DNA from: Tuctoria greenei
Lineage: Eukaryota; Streptophyta; Magnoliopsida; Poales; Poaceae
Reading direction: 5' to 3'
NCBI GenBank assembly: GCA_036927565.1
Contig: JAYESD010000007.1
Coordinates: forward strand, 132,778,230 to 132,842,229
DNA length: 64,000 bases
This document shows positions 1 to 11,056 of the stretch, piece after piece. The notes under the pieces were generated by a model. That model worked only from the letters and a program-made list of their open reading frames with translations, made no database searches and was not told the DNA's origin. Numbering within the stretch: position 1 is the first letter of the stretch; the number at the start of each line of letters is the position of its first letter. The position numbers and the translations under genes are program-made.

Positions 1-400
1 GGTCTTCTTCTTCAGCTGAACCAACTCGACCGATGTGTATATTTCTGGAACCATCGGTTGATCCGGTGAGTTGATTTTGTTTGCTTCGAGTTGTTTCTAA
101 GTGATTTTGTATCTTGCTCGATTGACCTCTTTGATATATGTTGCAAAGAATTTCTGATGATCTTCAAGCATTGCATGTTGTCAATTTAAAGTTGAATGAT
201 TTTGACATAAGAGCTTTCACTTCTTGTCTTCATATAATTGATTTGATCTCATAAATTGATTGTATATGGGTCTCCAATGACATATTGATTTCATTTGATT
301 GAGTGATTATGGAGACCTTGCATTCACAAATTCATTAGTAAAATCCAATGGTTGTCATTAATCACCGAAACCATACCTCATGGGGGCCTAGATGCTTTCA
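1..400 (-). repeat. 3' LTR of element 1, partial
   Basis: Matches 10656-11056 almost base for base. It ends at the TGAAAGCATC terminus (minus-strand sense) next to a purine tract. It contains the outer end of the LTR and one complete copy of the CATCGGNTGATCCGGTG-type motif near position 50. The rest lies before the window. Confidence 0.95.
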
Positions 401-413
401 ATCTCCCCCTTTT
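401..413 (-). other. polypurine tract of element 1
   Basis: On the minus strand the sequence reads AAAAAGGGGGAGAT directly before the LTR terminus TGAAAGC. This is the expected position and composition for the plus-strand primer of reverse transcription. Confidence 0.85.
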
Positions 414-767
414 TGGTGATTGATGACAAAACAACAATTAAAGCGCAATAGTAATGAATTTGATAGAATGAAACTTAAACGGATATGTAATGAATACAAG
501 ATTATCACACTTAAAATTTGAAGGCTCAAAATCAAGTGATCACAAGATATAGATAGACATCAAATAAGCTCAATCGATTAATAACTTAAGAGTACTTAAT
601 AAACACCAAATGAGTAGCAAAAGCATTGAATAACAAAAATGATACAAAAATGATAAGGACTCCCCCTAAAGCTAAGACACTCCCCCTGAGACTAAGCTCT
701 CCTCCCCCTGACTCCTCTAACTCTTCTCCCCCTTTGGCATCAAGACACCAAAAAGGGATCCGAGTGC
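401..767 (-). other. 3' non-coding region of element 1
   Basis: This is AT-rich sequence between the end of the extra ORF and the polypurine tract. It has several pyrimidine runs (purine-rich on the minus strand, for example around 660-735) that could be secondary polypurine tracts. I see no coding potential. Confidence 0.6.
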
Positions 768-2925
768 TTAAGGACCCTGAGTACTAGGCGTGATGACGAA
801 CTGGTCACCGCCGCTGTCGTCGGAGCTGCTGCCTGGAGTAGCGGTGGAAGGAGCTGCCGCAGCCGTAGGAGCCACCGTCGGTGCCTGCTGTGTAGTAGCT
901 GCTGGAAGCGGGGCACTAACAACGGATGCTGGCGTCTACTGGAACAGGGTCGTAGCCGGCAGCGGGGAGTGAATCGGTGCGCCAGGAGCCAGTAGTTGAG
1001 ACATGCTGATGGAGGAGATCGGCGTAGTCGGCACCGGAGCTGCAGCTGGAGCCAGGACAGGTGGCGGTGGAGCAACTCCTGGCAGCTGCGACGGGAGGGC
1101 AATCCCGGTCTGGGTGTAGATGTTGGTGATCAACCCCAAGATGCCCATCATCGCCTGCTGCGTCTACTGCTGCTGGTCGAGGGTGCGCTAGTGCATCTGG
1201 TCTATGAGCCCAGTCAGCCGGTCAGTGTCCTCACGCCTCTCACGGGTGATCTGGCGCTGCATCTCCTGCTGCTGCTGCTGGAGCTCCAGAAGTCGTGTAG
1301 CCTGCTCAGCCCGGGCCTGCTCAGCTGCAAGCCGGTCCAAGCGCTGCTGCTCAACCATCTGCTGAAGGAGGGAGGTGAGCTCTGACGGCTGAGTGACCTG
1401 TGCCTCAGTGACGTGAGGTGGAGTAGGTGGTGGCACTGCAGAGCCTCCAGCCTCCGCGTCGTGCTGCCTGGGTGAGGGTGGAGGTGGAAAGTACTCCTCG
1501 ACACTGTCATCGGCGTCGCTCTCGGACCAGATGTGCTGCAAGTCCTCACCTTGAGCCTCTACCTCAGCTAGCCTCTCATCCTCCTTCTCCAAATCCGACC
1601 AGTCCTCCTCAGATAGACGAGCCCTGACCTGACACTCGACTGGACGGCCAAGGCGGCGGTCTCCAGGAGCTGGGGCACGGTAGTGACCGAACCGTGTGAC
1701 ACTCTCGTCAGTGAGACGGTCATGCACGGCAGACTCCTCAGGGACCATCATGGAGGGCAGGTAGCTGATCCAGTGTCCATACACGAGCTGCCTCATCATC
1801 CCCACTCCGTCAGTGATCACATCCTCCATCTCGCATATGAGGACGTCCACTATATCAAACTCCATCCCGTTCATGATGTAGAACAGGAGGGTCTGCTGCA
1901 GACTGGTGAACCCCTCTAGATAACCTGACCTTGGCAAGAGCGTGCGGCGCAAGGCGAGGTGCACTGTGCGCGCAGCTGGGGTCAACAGAGCCGGTACCCT
2001 CGGCTGGTCTGGAGAGAAGGTCGGGACAAACAAAGAGCGAATATCCTCCAGTGCTAGTGCCACTCCTCCAGTGAGCGGCCTCCTCGGTGGGTCTGCCTGA
2101 CCATATACCCTCTCATGCACGCATGTGTCGTGCAGGTCCACGCCTAGTAGCTATGCCAGTGTCTGCCTCGTCAAGTGATAGTGCTGGCCCATGAACATGA
2201 AGTCAATCGACCTGCGGCCCTCAGAGACGTATAGGGTAGCATAGAACACGCGTACCCAATCCTCCACATAAGCACTCCTCTCATAGGACATCAGGTGCAC
2301 CAGCCCTCTGTACCTCTCAAAGTAGGGCCGTATCTCCGTCTCCGCTGCCAGGGCAAGCTGATGCCAATCCAGAAAGTTGTACCGGAATAGCTTGTGGCCG
2401 CGACGTCTGTAGATCTCGTAGAGTGACGCCTGTGTCACAGTCCAGAAATGACTGTCCACTAGAGCCTCTCTGGGCTGCGGGTACCACTCCTCAAGCAACA
2501 CACTCCATCTGAGTCTTCAGAGTTGCTTGGCCTTCATCTTCCGGTAATCAGCCAAACGGACACCTTCACCGACACGGACGGTGGTGTCCATCTCGTAGAT
2601 GGCTCTCTGGGCCTCCCTGTTCTCACGACGATCGGTAGCCGTCGGTCTCGAATGTGGTGCAGCGACGGGAAGGACCCCCACGGGTCCAGGATGAGCGCCG
2701 ACGGACGAGTGGCTCCTCTGGCTCTTCTTCGGCCTCGGACTCATTCATCACGAGAGGCTGCCTCGAACGAGCCTCGCGGATCCTCAAAGATCCTCCTCGG
2801 CCACGCTCACGCTCCTCGGCGGCGCGAGCGGCCATCAACGCCTTCTTCTCCTCCTTGGAGAGCTTCTGCTTCTTTGCGGCCGGCTCCGCAATGACCTTGC
2901 CCTTGTTCTTCTTGTCGCGAGCCAT
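768..2925 (-). pseudogene. extra 3' ORF of element 1 (plant retrotransposon 'putative transposon protein' type), broken
   Basis: The start is the ATG at 2925 (MARDKKNKGK), giving a basic Lys-rich N-terminus, then an acidic stretch (NESEAEEEPEEP). A frameshift near 2630-2650 moves the reading into the frame that then runs to the TAA at 768-770, interrupted by stops at about 2517, 2151, 1188, 1167 and 936. The middle (about 2480-2100) contains WVRVFYATLYVSEG and FMFMGQHYHLTRQTLA, then LLGVDLHDTC. This pattern resembles the domain found in extra ORFs of plant LTR elements (Pfam 'putative plant transposon protein', from memory). The C-terminal third has a Gln/Glu/Arg coiled coil (about 1400-1200) and a Pro/Ala/Thr-rich tail. 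It would be about 700 residues if intact. Its function is unknown; it has been called env-like in SIRE elements, but I see no clear signal peptide or membrane anchor. The call as an element gene is secure; the family assignment is moderate. Confidence 0.75.
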
Positions 2926-3339
2926 TGCGATCGGGTGATGCACGAGAATGAAGAACGATCACAGCCGGCAACCCTAGCTATGAAGGAACGGCGACCGTGG
3001 AGGCACCACGACGGCGAGGTGTGTGCGTGGGGCGACTGGTGGTGCACGGGAGGAGGCGGCGGCGTCGCTTGGGTGGAGGCGCGGCGGCGGCTGGGTGAAG
3101 CGGCGGCGGCGGCTGTGGTGGAGTGGTGGCGACGGCTTGGTGGAGGCGAGTGGCGGCAGCGCTAGAGGACGGCAGCGCTGGAGGGCAACGGTGACCGGAG
3201 ATCGACGGCGGCGGCCGGAGGTCGGCGACGACAGCCGGAGGGCGGTGGTGGCGACGATGGGAGACGGTGGTGGCGCAGGCGAGTGGAACGACGGCGGAGG
3301 GAAGAAGGGATCGGGGAGAGAGAAACGACGGAGGCGAAA
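2926..3339 (-). other. GC-rich leader of the extra ORF
   Basis: Between the TATA-like box (3345-3352) and the ATG at 2925 the minus strand is a C-rich, purine-poor leader with many CCG/CCT triplets, typical of grass 5' untranslated regions. A weak candidate splice acceptor (CCTTCATAG) lies at about 2976. ORFs here on both strands are low-complexity artefacts. Confidence 0.5.
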
Positions 3340-3735
3340 CGACGTTTAAATAGTGGGTCCCAAACCCTAGCCGTAAATTTAACAGCGGATGGACCGATGT
3401 TGAACATGAGAAGCATCGATCGAATGGCACAGTAAGGTTATTAAAAAAAGTGCCGTTGACACCGGATGGACCGACGTGTAAAGAAATAGCATCGGTCGAA
3501 TGTCACAGTATAGGTATTCAGAAAGATACCGTTGACATCAGATGGACCGACGTGGAAGGGAATATCATCGGTGGAATTCATCAAAGTTCCAGAATTGTAC
3601 ACATCGGATGGACCGATGTTTTTCAGAATGAACTCGTCGGATCATTTGAGATACTGACTGAACTGGCCCTTGGCTTTTGAACATCAACTAATCCGATGAT
3701 GGTCTGACCTAAGCATCGGATAGCCCGATAACTAC
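3340..3735 (-). promoter_or_regulatory. candidate internal promoter: palindrome array plus TATA box
   Basis: On the minus strand about ten degenerate copies of the motif CATCGGATGGACCGATGT (for example 3385-3400, 3461-3478, 3536-3554, 3602-3620, 3714-3730) are followed within about 35 bases by TATTTAAA (3345-3352). The element's own LTR has the same order: a 9-copy array of CATCGGATGATCCGGTG at 10350-10730, then TATAAATA at 10287-10294. The motif is nearly palindromic (ATCGGAT..ATCCGAT). The arrangement suggests a second promoter that drives the extra ORF. Promoter activity is inferred; the motif sharing is seen directly. Confidence 0.6.
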
Positions 3736-4318
3736 TAAACAGTAACATCCCATATATGTCCTTTGACCAAACAAACAAACAATGAGAAACACATGTATTA
3801 GGACTTTTTGGGCAACCCCTTACCCCTCAAAAATACTAATATGCCAATAACTTGGCTATGCCTTAAAGCAAATGGAACATCGAGAAAAATAGGAGGAAAT
3901 TATCCAAATAAAATGTAAGGCCCATGCTTTGTGAGGTAGAGTATGAAGACTTCTATCTCTTTAGAGCATGTTCCTCTAGGCATTAACGCACCTAACATTT
4001 TGTTCTTTCCACCTTATATGAGTTGAGATATTGCATTTCAAACAAGTCTCTTTCTCATGAGGTGGGTTTCCCTTTGTGACAATCTACCGTATGCAATGCC
4101 AAACAATTTTTATAGTGCAAGAAATTACAAGTCTATATGGCAGGCATCATGCAAGACATAAAATAAATCTATCTTGCCAAATTTGAACCTTTCAAAGGCT
4201 TCTTCAGGGAGAGCCACTCTCCAAACCTTGGGGAAACCCAAAAGAACCTTCATCCCAAGCTAACCCTTGCTCACCCCTATCCTTTGAGAGTTAGGCAAGA
4301 CCTATATGAGGTGCATTC
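3736..4318 (-). other. spacer between pol and the internal promoter of element 1
   Basis: AT-rich non-coding sequence downstream of the pol stop. Small ORFs only. I see no domain or repeat. Confidence 0.5.
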
Positions 4319-7300
4319 TTACATGGCGTTCGTTGCATCTAGCACATTTAACTCACTTCTTAGCCTAGAAAAAGTTTTCTCATCTAGTGGTTTAGTGAAG
4401 ATATCCGCCAATTGTTCTTCGGACCTAACACCTCGCAATGAGATGTCTCCCTTAGATTCATGGTCCCTCAAGAAATGATGGCGAATATCAATGTGCTTAG
4501 TGCGAGAGTGTTGAACGGGGTTTTTAGCTATCTTAACCGCACTTTCATTGTCACAAAGGAGAGGCACACAACCAAGTTTAATACCAAAGTCCAAAAGGGT
4601 TTGTTTCATATAAATAATTTGGGCACAACATGCACCGGCCACTATATATTCCGCTTCCGCCGTGGACAAGGCGACGAAATTTTGCTTCTTGCTAGACCAA
4701 GATACTAGGGAACGCCCAAGCAAGTGGCACCCACCGGAGGTAATCTTGCGATCCACCCGGCATCCGTTAAAGTCCGAATTCGAGTATCCCAAGAGGTGAA
4801 ATTTTGCACCTTTAGGGTACCACAAGCCCATACTAGGGGTATGCTTAAGATACCTAAGTATCCTAAAGACCACCTTCCTATGCGATTCTTTAGGTGCCGC
4901 TTGAAAGCGAGCACACAAGCATACACTAAACATGATATCGGGCCTAGATGCGGTAAGATAAAGCAATGAACCAATCATAGAATGGTAGTTAGATTGATCA
5001 ATAGGTTTACCGTCCTTATCCGCGTTAAGATGACAATTTGTTGCCATTGGAGTGCTTCTTGAGCTACAATCTCCCATCTCAAATTTCTTCAAGAGGCCCT
5101 TGGTGTACTTCTCTTGATAGACGAAGGTTCCCTCTTGAAGTTGCTTGATTTGAAATCCAAGGAAGAAGTTGAGCTCTCCAATCATTGACATCTCGAATTC
5201 CCTAGACATCATTTTGCCAAACTCATGGCTAAGAGCTTCGTTAGTTGAACCAAAAATAATATCATCAACATAAATTTGACAAATGAACAAATCTCCGTTG
5301 ATGTCCTTGGTGAAGAGTGTAGTGTCCACCCTCCCGATGTTGAATCCTTGCATGATAAGGAAATCCTGTAGTCGTTCATACCACGCCCTAGGTGTTTGCT
5401 TGAGCCCGTAGAGTGCCTTGTGCAACCTATACACATGATTAGGATTCCTCGGATCTTCAAACCTGGGAGGTTGTTCAACATAAACAAGCTCGTTAATGTA
5501 ACCATTTAGAAAGGCACTTTTCACATCCATTTGATAAAGTCTAATATTATGATGTGAAGCAAAAGCAAGGAGTATACGGATGGCTTCTAGCCGGGCGGCC
5601 GGGGCAAATGTCTCCCCAAAGTCTAGTCCTTTAACTTGCGAGAACCCTTTGGCCACAAGTCTTGCCTTGTTGCGGACCACAACGCCATTCTCGTCTTGTT
5701 TGTTGCGGTACACCCACTTTGTTCCGATGACATTCTTTTCCTTGGGTCGCTCCTCCAACACCCAAACTTCATTGCGGATGAAGTTATTGAGTTCTTCTTG
5801 CATGGCCATCACCCAATTTGGGTATTGGAGTGCTTCTTCAATGTGAGTGGGTTCTACACACGAAACAAACGAGTAGTGCTCACAAAATGAAGCGAAATGG
5901 CGAGAACGCATACTTACACCCCTTGACGGACTTCCAATGATTTGGTCCATCGGATGCGCCTTGGAGATGCGTCCATGCCTCATAAGTGGTTGTGAAGAAC
6001 TTGGCAAAGGTGATGCGTGTTGCTCCTCTTGTGGTTGGACTTGATCATGGACTTCTTCTTCTTCTTGATGTTGTTGTGCTTGTGAGTCTTGAGTCGGCAA
6101 TGGATCATCCTTCTCTTCTTCGTCAACTTGAGGCGCCATAGAGGTGTTGTTGTTGGAACTTGAAGCTCCCCCTTGATCATGGCTCTCCTAAACTTCAGGC
6201 TTGATGTCTCCAATGGTCATGTTCTTCATGGCTTCTCGTAGAGGCTCATCATCTATTTCATCATGACCAAAACTCTCCTCTTGGGAGCCATTAGATTCAT
6301 CAAACTCAACATCACAACTTTCCTCAACTAAACCGGAGGTTTGGTTGAATACTCGATATGCTTTTGAGTTTGATGCATAACCAAGGAATATACCAACATC
6401 ACATCTTCTTTCAAACTTACCGAGCCTTTTCTTGCGGTAGATGTAGCACTTGCATCCAAAGACTCGAAAGTAGGAGATGCTGGGCTTTCTCCCAATGAGA
6501 AGCTCGTACGGGGTCTTTTGAAGTAGTCGATGGAGATATACCCTATTTGCGGCATGGCACGCCGTGTTGATTGCTTCGGCCCAAAACTTCTCCGACGTGC
6601 CGTAGTCATCAAGCATTGCTCTCGCAAGAGTGATGAGTGTCTTGTTCTTCCTCTCAACGACACTGTTTTGTTGAGGGGTGTATGTGGCCGAAAACTCATG
6701 CTTCACGCCTTCACGGTCACACCACTCCCCAATGTTGTAGTTATTGAATTTGGTACCGTTGTCACTCCGGACCTTGATGATGGGAAGTTGAAATTCCCTT
6801 TGAGCGCGGTTGGCGAAGGTCTTGAACACTTCCGGAGTTTCACTCTTGTCACCTAGAAATAGAGTCCAAGCATAGCGAGAGTAGTCATCAACTATAACAA
6901 GACAATAGAGGTTGCCGCCAAGGCTTTGATATGTGGACGGTCCGAAGAGGTCCATGTGGAGTAGCTCAAGTGGCTTGAAGGTTAACACCATTGTCTTCAT
7001 TGGGTGGTGTGAAGCAACTTGCTTCCCGGCTTGACAAGCGCTACAAAGATTGTTCTTTTCAAATGTGACATCCTTCACGCCGGTCACCGTCCCAAGCTTG
7101 AATGACTTCTTGAGTTTGCTCATCCCTATATGCGCTATGCGTTGGTGCCATAGCCAACCCAAGCTTGTCTTAGTGAAAAGACAAGTGGTCAAGCTAGCAT
7201 TCTTGTTGGAGAAGTCTACTAGGTAGAGATGTCCATGCCGAAATCCTTTGAAGACTATGTCTTGGTTTGTTTCACTACTCAAAACAACATCATTTTTGCT

Positions 7301-7573
7301 AAATGTGCACGTTAGTCCATGATCACATAGTTGTGCAATAGAAAGTAAATTAAAACTAAGTGACTTAACGTACAAAACATTGGAAATGAATAAATCATTT
7401 GAAATAGCAATTTTACCTAACCCAATCACCTTTCCCTTAGAGTTATCACCAAAGATGACTTGTTCATGATTGCGGGGGTTTTCTATGGTGGTGAACATAC
7501 CATCATTGCCGGTCATATGTTGGGTGCACCCGCTATCGAGTACCCAATGCTTTCCTCCGGCTTTGTAGTTCAC
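4319..7573 (-). pseudogene. pol of element 1: protease, integrase, RT, RNase H
   Basis: One frame covers the region, broken by a single visible TAG at about 6188-6190 and by the frame change from gag at about 7580. In order: protease motif WVLDSGCTQHMTG (about 7545-7500); integrase zinc-finger residues (WHQR, AHIG, CSACQAGK); catalytic core with LHMDLFGP, VRSDNGTKF and ERKNKT, which supply the D, D and E; the GKxxY-like spacer; reverse transcriptase with ARLEAIRILLAFA, QMDVKSAFLNG, LYGLKQTPRAWY and the active site IYVDDIIFGS; then RNase H with SNSDFNG and STAEAEY, ending in HIDIRHHFLRD. The copia domain order is complete, so the protein could be close to functional apart from the internal stop. 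The TAG falls in the linker between integrase and RT, where a GAG or CAG codon is likely to have been lost. Confidence 0.93.
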
Positions 7574-7587
7574 CTACACACATGAAT

Positions 7588-9590
7588 TCAATTTTTAACT
7601 TTAGGCACCCAAGCCAACTTAGGTCCTTGTATGTGTGATACAAGTGTCTTTGGGACCCAAAGTTGCTTAGGGAGCTTCCCCTTCATGTCCTTCATGTCTT
7701 TGCCGATGAACCTAGCCTTCACCTTGCCATCTACTTTACTTAAGAGATAATAGCGATCATTGAAAGTAGATTTGTAGTTAATAGGCAACTTTGGAGAAGG
7801 TCGGTTAGGAAGAGGACACTCCCTTGTGTGGTGACCGGTGACCGGTGACCTCACAATGTTGGTAATAAGAACCAACTTCCTTGATGAAGCTTGTTCTAAG
7901 CTCCGGTGAGGGCACCTTTCCTTTGTTAGGCACCGGGAAGGATCCAAGTCCTCTCTTGTTGAAGGCCTTTGCTTGTTGTAAGAAAATTTCCTTGTGCTTG
8001 ACTTCTCCTTTTGAAAGTCTAGCCACACTAGTGCGGAGACTCTCAATTTCTTCCAACAAGTCCTCCTCCCTAGCATTTGCTTTCAAAGGCAAAGACTTGT
8101 TCAAGGCATTAGTGACATGAGAAGTAATGGATATCCTATCATTAAGAGTTTGTTTCTTTGCATTTTTCAACTCTTTATCAAGCACGTCATGAGCAAGGTT
8201 AAGTATTTGATGTTCTTGTATTAGCTTGTTGTGCTCTTCCAAGAGTGTTTGGTGTGCTAAGTTAAGCTCATGATTATCTAACTTGATTTTAGCCTTTTCT
8301 TCCTCAATTTGCTTGACATGAGATTTGAGCGTGTCATGCTCTTTGAGTATGCTTTCATACTTGTGAAGCAAATCGAGGTTAGCACTCTCAAGTCTAGCAC
8401 GAGTTTCTTCAAGAGTTTTAACCTTACTCTTTTCCCTCTTAATGATAGCATGATATTCATTTATCAAGGAATTTAAATCATCGGGGGAAAGCTCATCATC
8501 ACTAGAGTCGTCACATACCTTGGTGTTACCTTTTGCCATGAGGCACATGGGCGGTGGATGAAGAAGTGAGTCATCATTGTTGGCAATGGCGAGGCCGGCC
8601 AAGCTTTCTTCTTCCGCTTCACTCTCTTCATCACTTGTTTCTTCGTCGGTGACCCATTCATTTGCCTCACACATGAACACCTTTTGTGGGCCATTTCTCT
8701 CTTCTTTTGTCCGGTTTTGGACAATCATAGGAGATGTGGCCTTGATCACCACAATTGTAGCAAGTCTTGTGATCATCTCTCCTTGGTAGAAACGCTTTCT
8801 TCTTGGGATCAAAGGTGTATCCCTTCTTGGTAATCTTGGAGTTCAAGCGTGAGAACTTTCTCATCATCAATGCAAGCTCATCATCATCATCTTCACTTGA
8901 TACTTGCTCTTCTTCACTTGAGCTAGGCTCAACCACCTTCTTCTTCTTGAGGCTTGTTTTCTTGGTGGAGGCCTTTAGAGCAATTGTTTTTGAGGATGAT
9001 TGCTCCATCATCCCAAGCACACTCATCTCATGAGCGTGAATTTCTCCAATGAGCTCCGAAACTTCAATGTGGTCAAGTGACTCCTTTTGGAGCATGGAGT
9101 TGATGATGTTGTACTTTGGCTTGGGAAGGAGCATGATGATCTTGCGGTTGATGAGTCCCTTGCCAAGAGAAGCAATGTCAAGAGCATTAATTTCTTCAAT
9201 AAGTACATTCAAGCGAGAGAACATCTCATATACATTTTCATGAGGTAGCATCTTGAATTCATCATATTTTGCTTTAAGCATGTGGTATTTAAGTTCTTTC
9301 ACACGAGAGGAACCCTCACGAATTTCTATCAAGCAAGCCCAAATTTCACATGCCTTTTTTTTGCTAGCAATCCTAGAAAAAACATCTTGACTAATGCACT
9401 CATAGATTGCATTACTAGCTTTAGCATCCCATTTAATTTGATCACAAACATAGTTATGTTCTCCAAACCCCGCGTGGGTCGCTTCCCATACTTCGGGAGC
9501 AATAGCCTCTAGATAAGCGCACATGCGTGCTTTCCAATAGGCAAAGTTCTTGCCCTCGAAGATAGGAACCGAACCCCCAACCTTGGCCAT
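7588..9590 (-). pseudogene. gag of element 1 (frameshifted)
   Basis: The ATG at 9590 begins MAKVGGSVPIFEGKNFAYWK, the usual start of copia gag polyproteins of the UBN2/gag-polypeptide family. A zinc knuckle CYNCGDQGHISYDC (CX2CX4HX4C) lies near 8760-8720. The frame changes at about 8700, then continues through an acidic segment and a long coiled coil (about 8480-8000). A second frame change falls at 7838-7858, where the 7-mer GGTCACC (minus strand) is present three times in tandem and an extra unit would shift the frame. The reading ends in WVPKVKN followed by a stop, just before the protease. The protein forms the virus-like particle and packages the RNA. Confidence 0.9.
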
Positions 9591-9635
9591 TTTAGCTCTC
9601 TAGCGGTGAAGCTAGAATGATCCTATGAGCAACCT

Positions 9636-9650
9636 TGCTCTGATACCAAT
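9636..9650 (-). other. primer binding site of element 1
   Basis: The minus strand reads TTGGTATCAGAGCAAGG directly after the LTR end. It is complementary to the 3' end of initiator methionine tRNA, the usual primer for plant copia elements. Confidence 0.9.
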
Positions 9651-11056
9651 TGTAAGGATCGAATGCCCAAGAGGGGGGGGATTAATTGGGCTCCTTTTCA
9701 AAAATCTATGCAATAAAACTTAATTCCTAAAAGCCCAATTCCCTACGCAAACTATCTATGCATTCAAGTAAATAGGAACTTTGCGGAATGTAAAATGCAT
9801 AAACGTAAGGGAAAGGAGGAGGATGCAAACTCCCGAGGAGACACGAGGATTTATCCCGTGGTTCGGCAAGATCGTCAAGATCTTCCTACATCCACGTTGT
9901 GGCACCCACCAAAGGGTTTTGCCACACCCAAGTCACCGAGACGAGGGATCTTCACTATTCCTCTCCGTTTACCAACCTCGGCAAGGTGGAGCTCAAGCCT
10001 TGTACAAATTCGACCCTCCGGGCTTCCACAAACGCCTTGGCAAGCTCCGGAAGTCTCCTCACAGTTACAAACACCAAGGGCACTCCCTTGAGGCTCTCAC
10101 TATCCTAGAGAGTCCACTCACCCAGAATGGAGGCACACAAGCTCTCTCTCTAGCTAGTTCTAGCCTAACTCTTGGTGTATAGGTGATCGAAATGATGTGG
10201 AAGTGATTGCTCTTGGTCTTGAACGCTTGTGGATGTGTTGATAGTGTCTGGTGATCAAGACTTAGCGAAATGACAGGATTAGGGGGTATTTATAGCCAGC
10301 CTCCCTGAAATAGCCGTTGGAAAAGTAGGCAGACAGAACTTTACTATGAACACCGGATGATCCGATGTCTCCCCTTTAGTTATCATTGGTCAAATTTACT
10401 TTAGCTGACGTCATTGTGTCAGATATGACCGTTGTTAGACCGATGTTGCTCTTGTCTTCTCATCGGATGATCCGGTGGCTCTTCCTCCAGAATTGACTCA
10501 AACTTGATGCTTACTGGAGTGATTGAACGATGTGTATATTTCTGTACATCGGATGATCCGGTGCTACACATGGTCCAATGATATTGCAAACTGTACTGAT
10601 GGACCGATGTAGATGAGCCATTCACATCGATGATCCGGTGAGTGCTTTGTTCTGAGGTCTTCTTCTTCAGCTGAACCAACTCGACCGATGTGTATATTTC
10701 TGGAATCATCAGTTGATCCGGTGAGTTGATTTTGTTTGCTTCGAGTTGTTTCTAAGTGATTTTGTATCTTGCTCGATTGACCTCTTTGATATATGTTGCA
10801 AAGGCATTTCTGATGATCTTCAAGCATTGCATGTTGTCAATTTAAAGTTGAATGATTTTGACATAAGAGCTTTCACTTCTTGTCTTCATATAATTGATTT
10901 GATCTCATAAATTGATTGTATATGGGTCTCCAATGACATATTGATTTCATTTGATTGAGTGATTATGGAGACCTTGCATTCACAACTTCATTAGTAAAAT
11001 CCAATGGTTGTCATTAATCACCGAAACCATACCTCATGGGGGCCTAGATGCTTTCA
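9651..11056 (-). repeat. 5' LTR of element 1 (1406 bp)
   Basis: Bounded by TG...CA on the minus strand (TGAAAGCATCTAGG ... CCTTACA). U3 carries about nine copies of the CATCGGATGATCCGGTG-type palindrome (10350-10730), then a TATA box TATAAATA at 10287-10294. A 9-bp G run lies near the inner end (9673). The small ORFs inside are not genes. Confidence 0.95.

Larger units (their letters stand above)
1..11056 (-). mobile_element. Ty1/copia retrotransposon, Maximus/SIRE type, partial (element 1)
   Basis: In minus-strand order the element shows a 5' LTR (9651-11056), an initiator-Met primer site, gag, protease-integrase-RT-RNase H (the copia order), a spacer, an extra ORF, a polypurine tract and the start of the 3' LTR (1-400), which runs off the window. 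The first 400 bases match the outer end of the complete LTR with about four substitutions and one 1-base indel, roughly 1%, so the insertion is young. The extra ORF between pol and the 3' LTR, the LTR of about 1.4 kb and a total above 11 kb fit the Maximus/SIRE lineage. The five bases after the LTR (ACATT, 11057-11061) would be one copy of the target duplication; the partner lies outside the window. Confidence 0.93.

Noticed and set aside
768..2925. True retroviral envelope gene in element 1
   Set aside because: No signal peptide, furin-like site or membrane anchor is visible. The position alone does not support an envelope function.
3023..3430. Long overlapping ORFs on both strands in a GC-rich block
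   Set aside because: The reading is Arg/Pro/Gly low complexity from GCC/CGG triplets. It is better explained as an untranslated leader.
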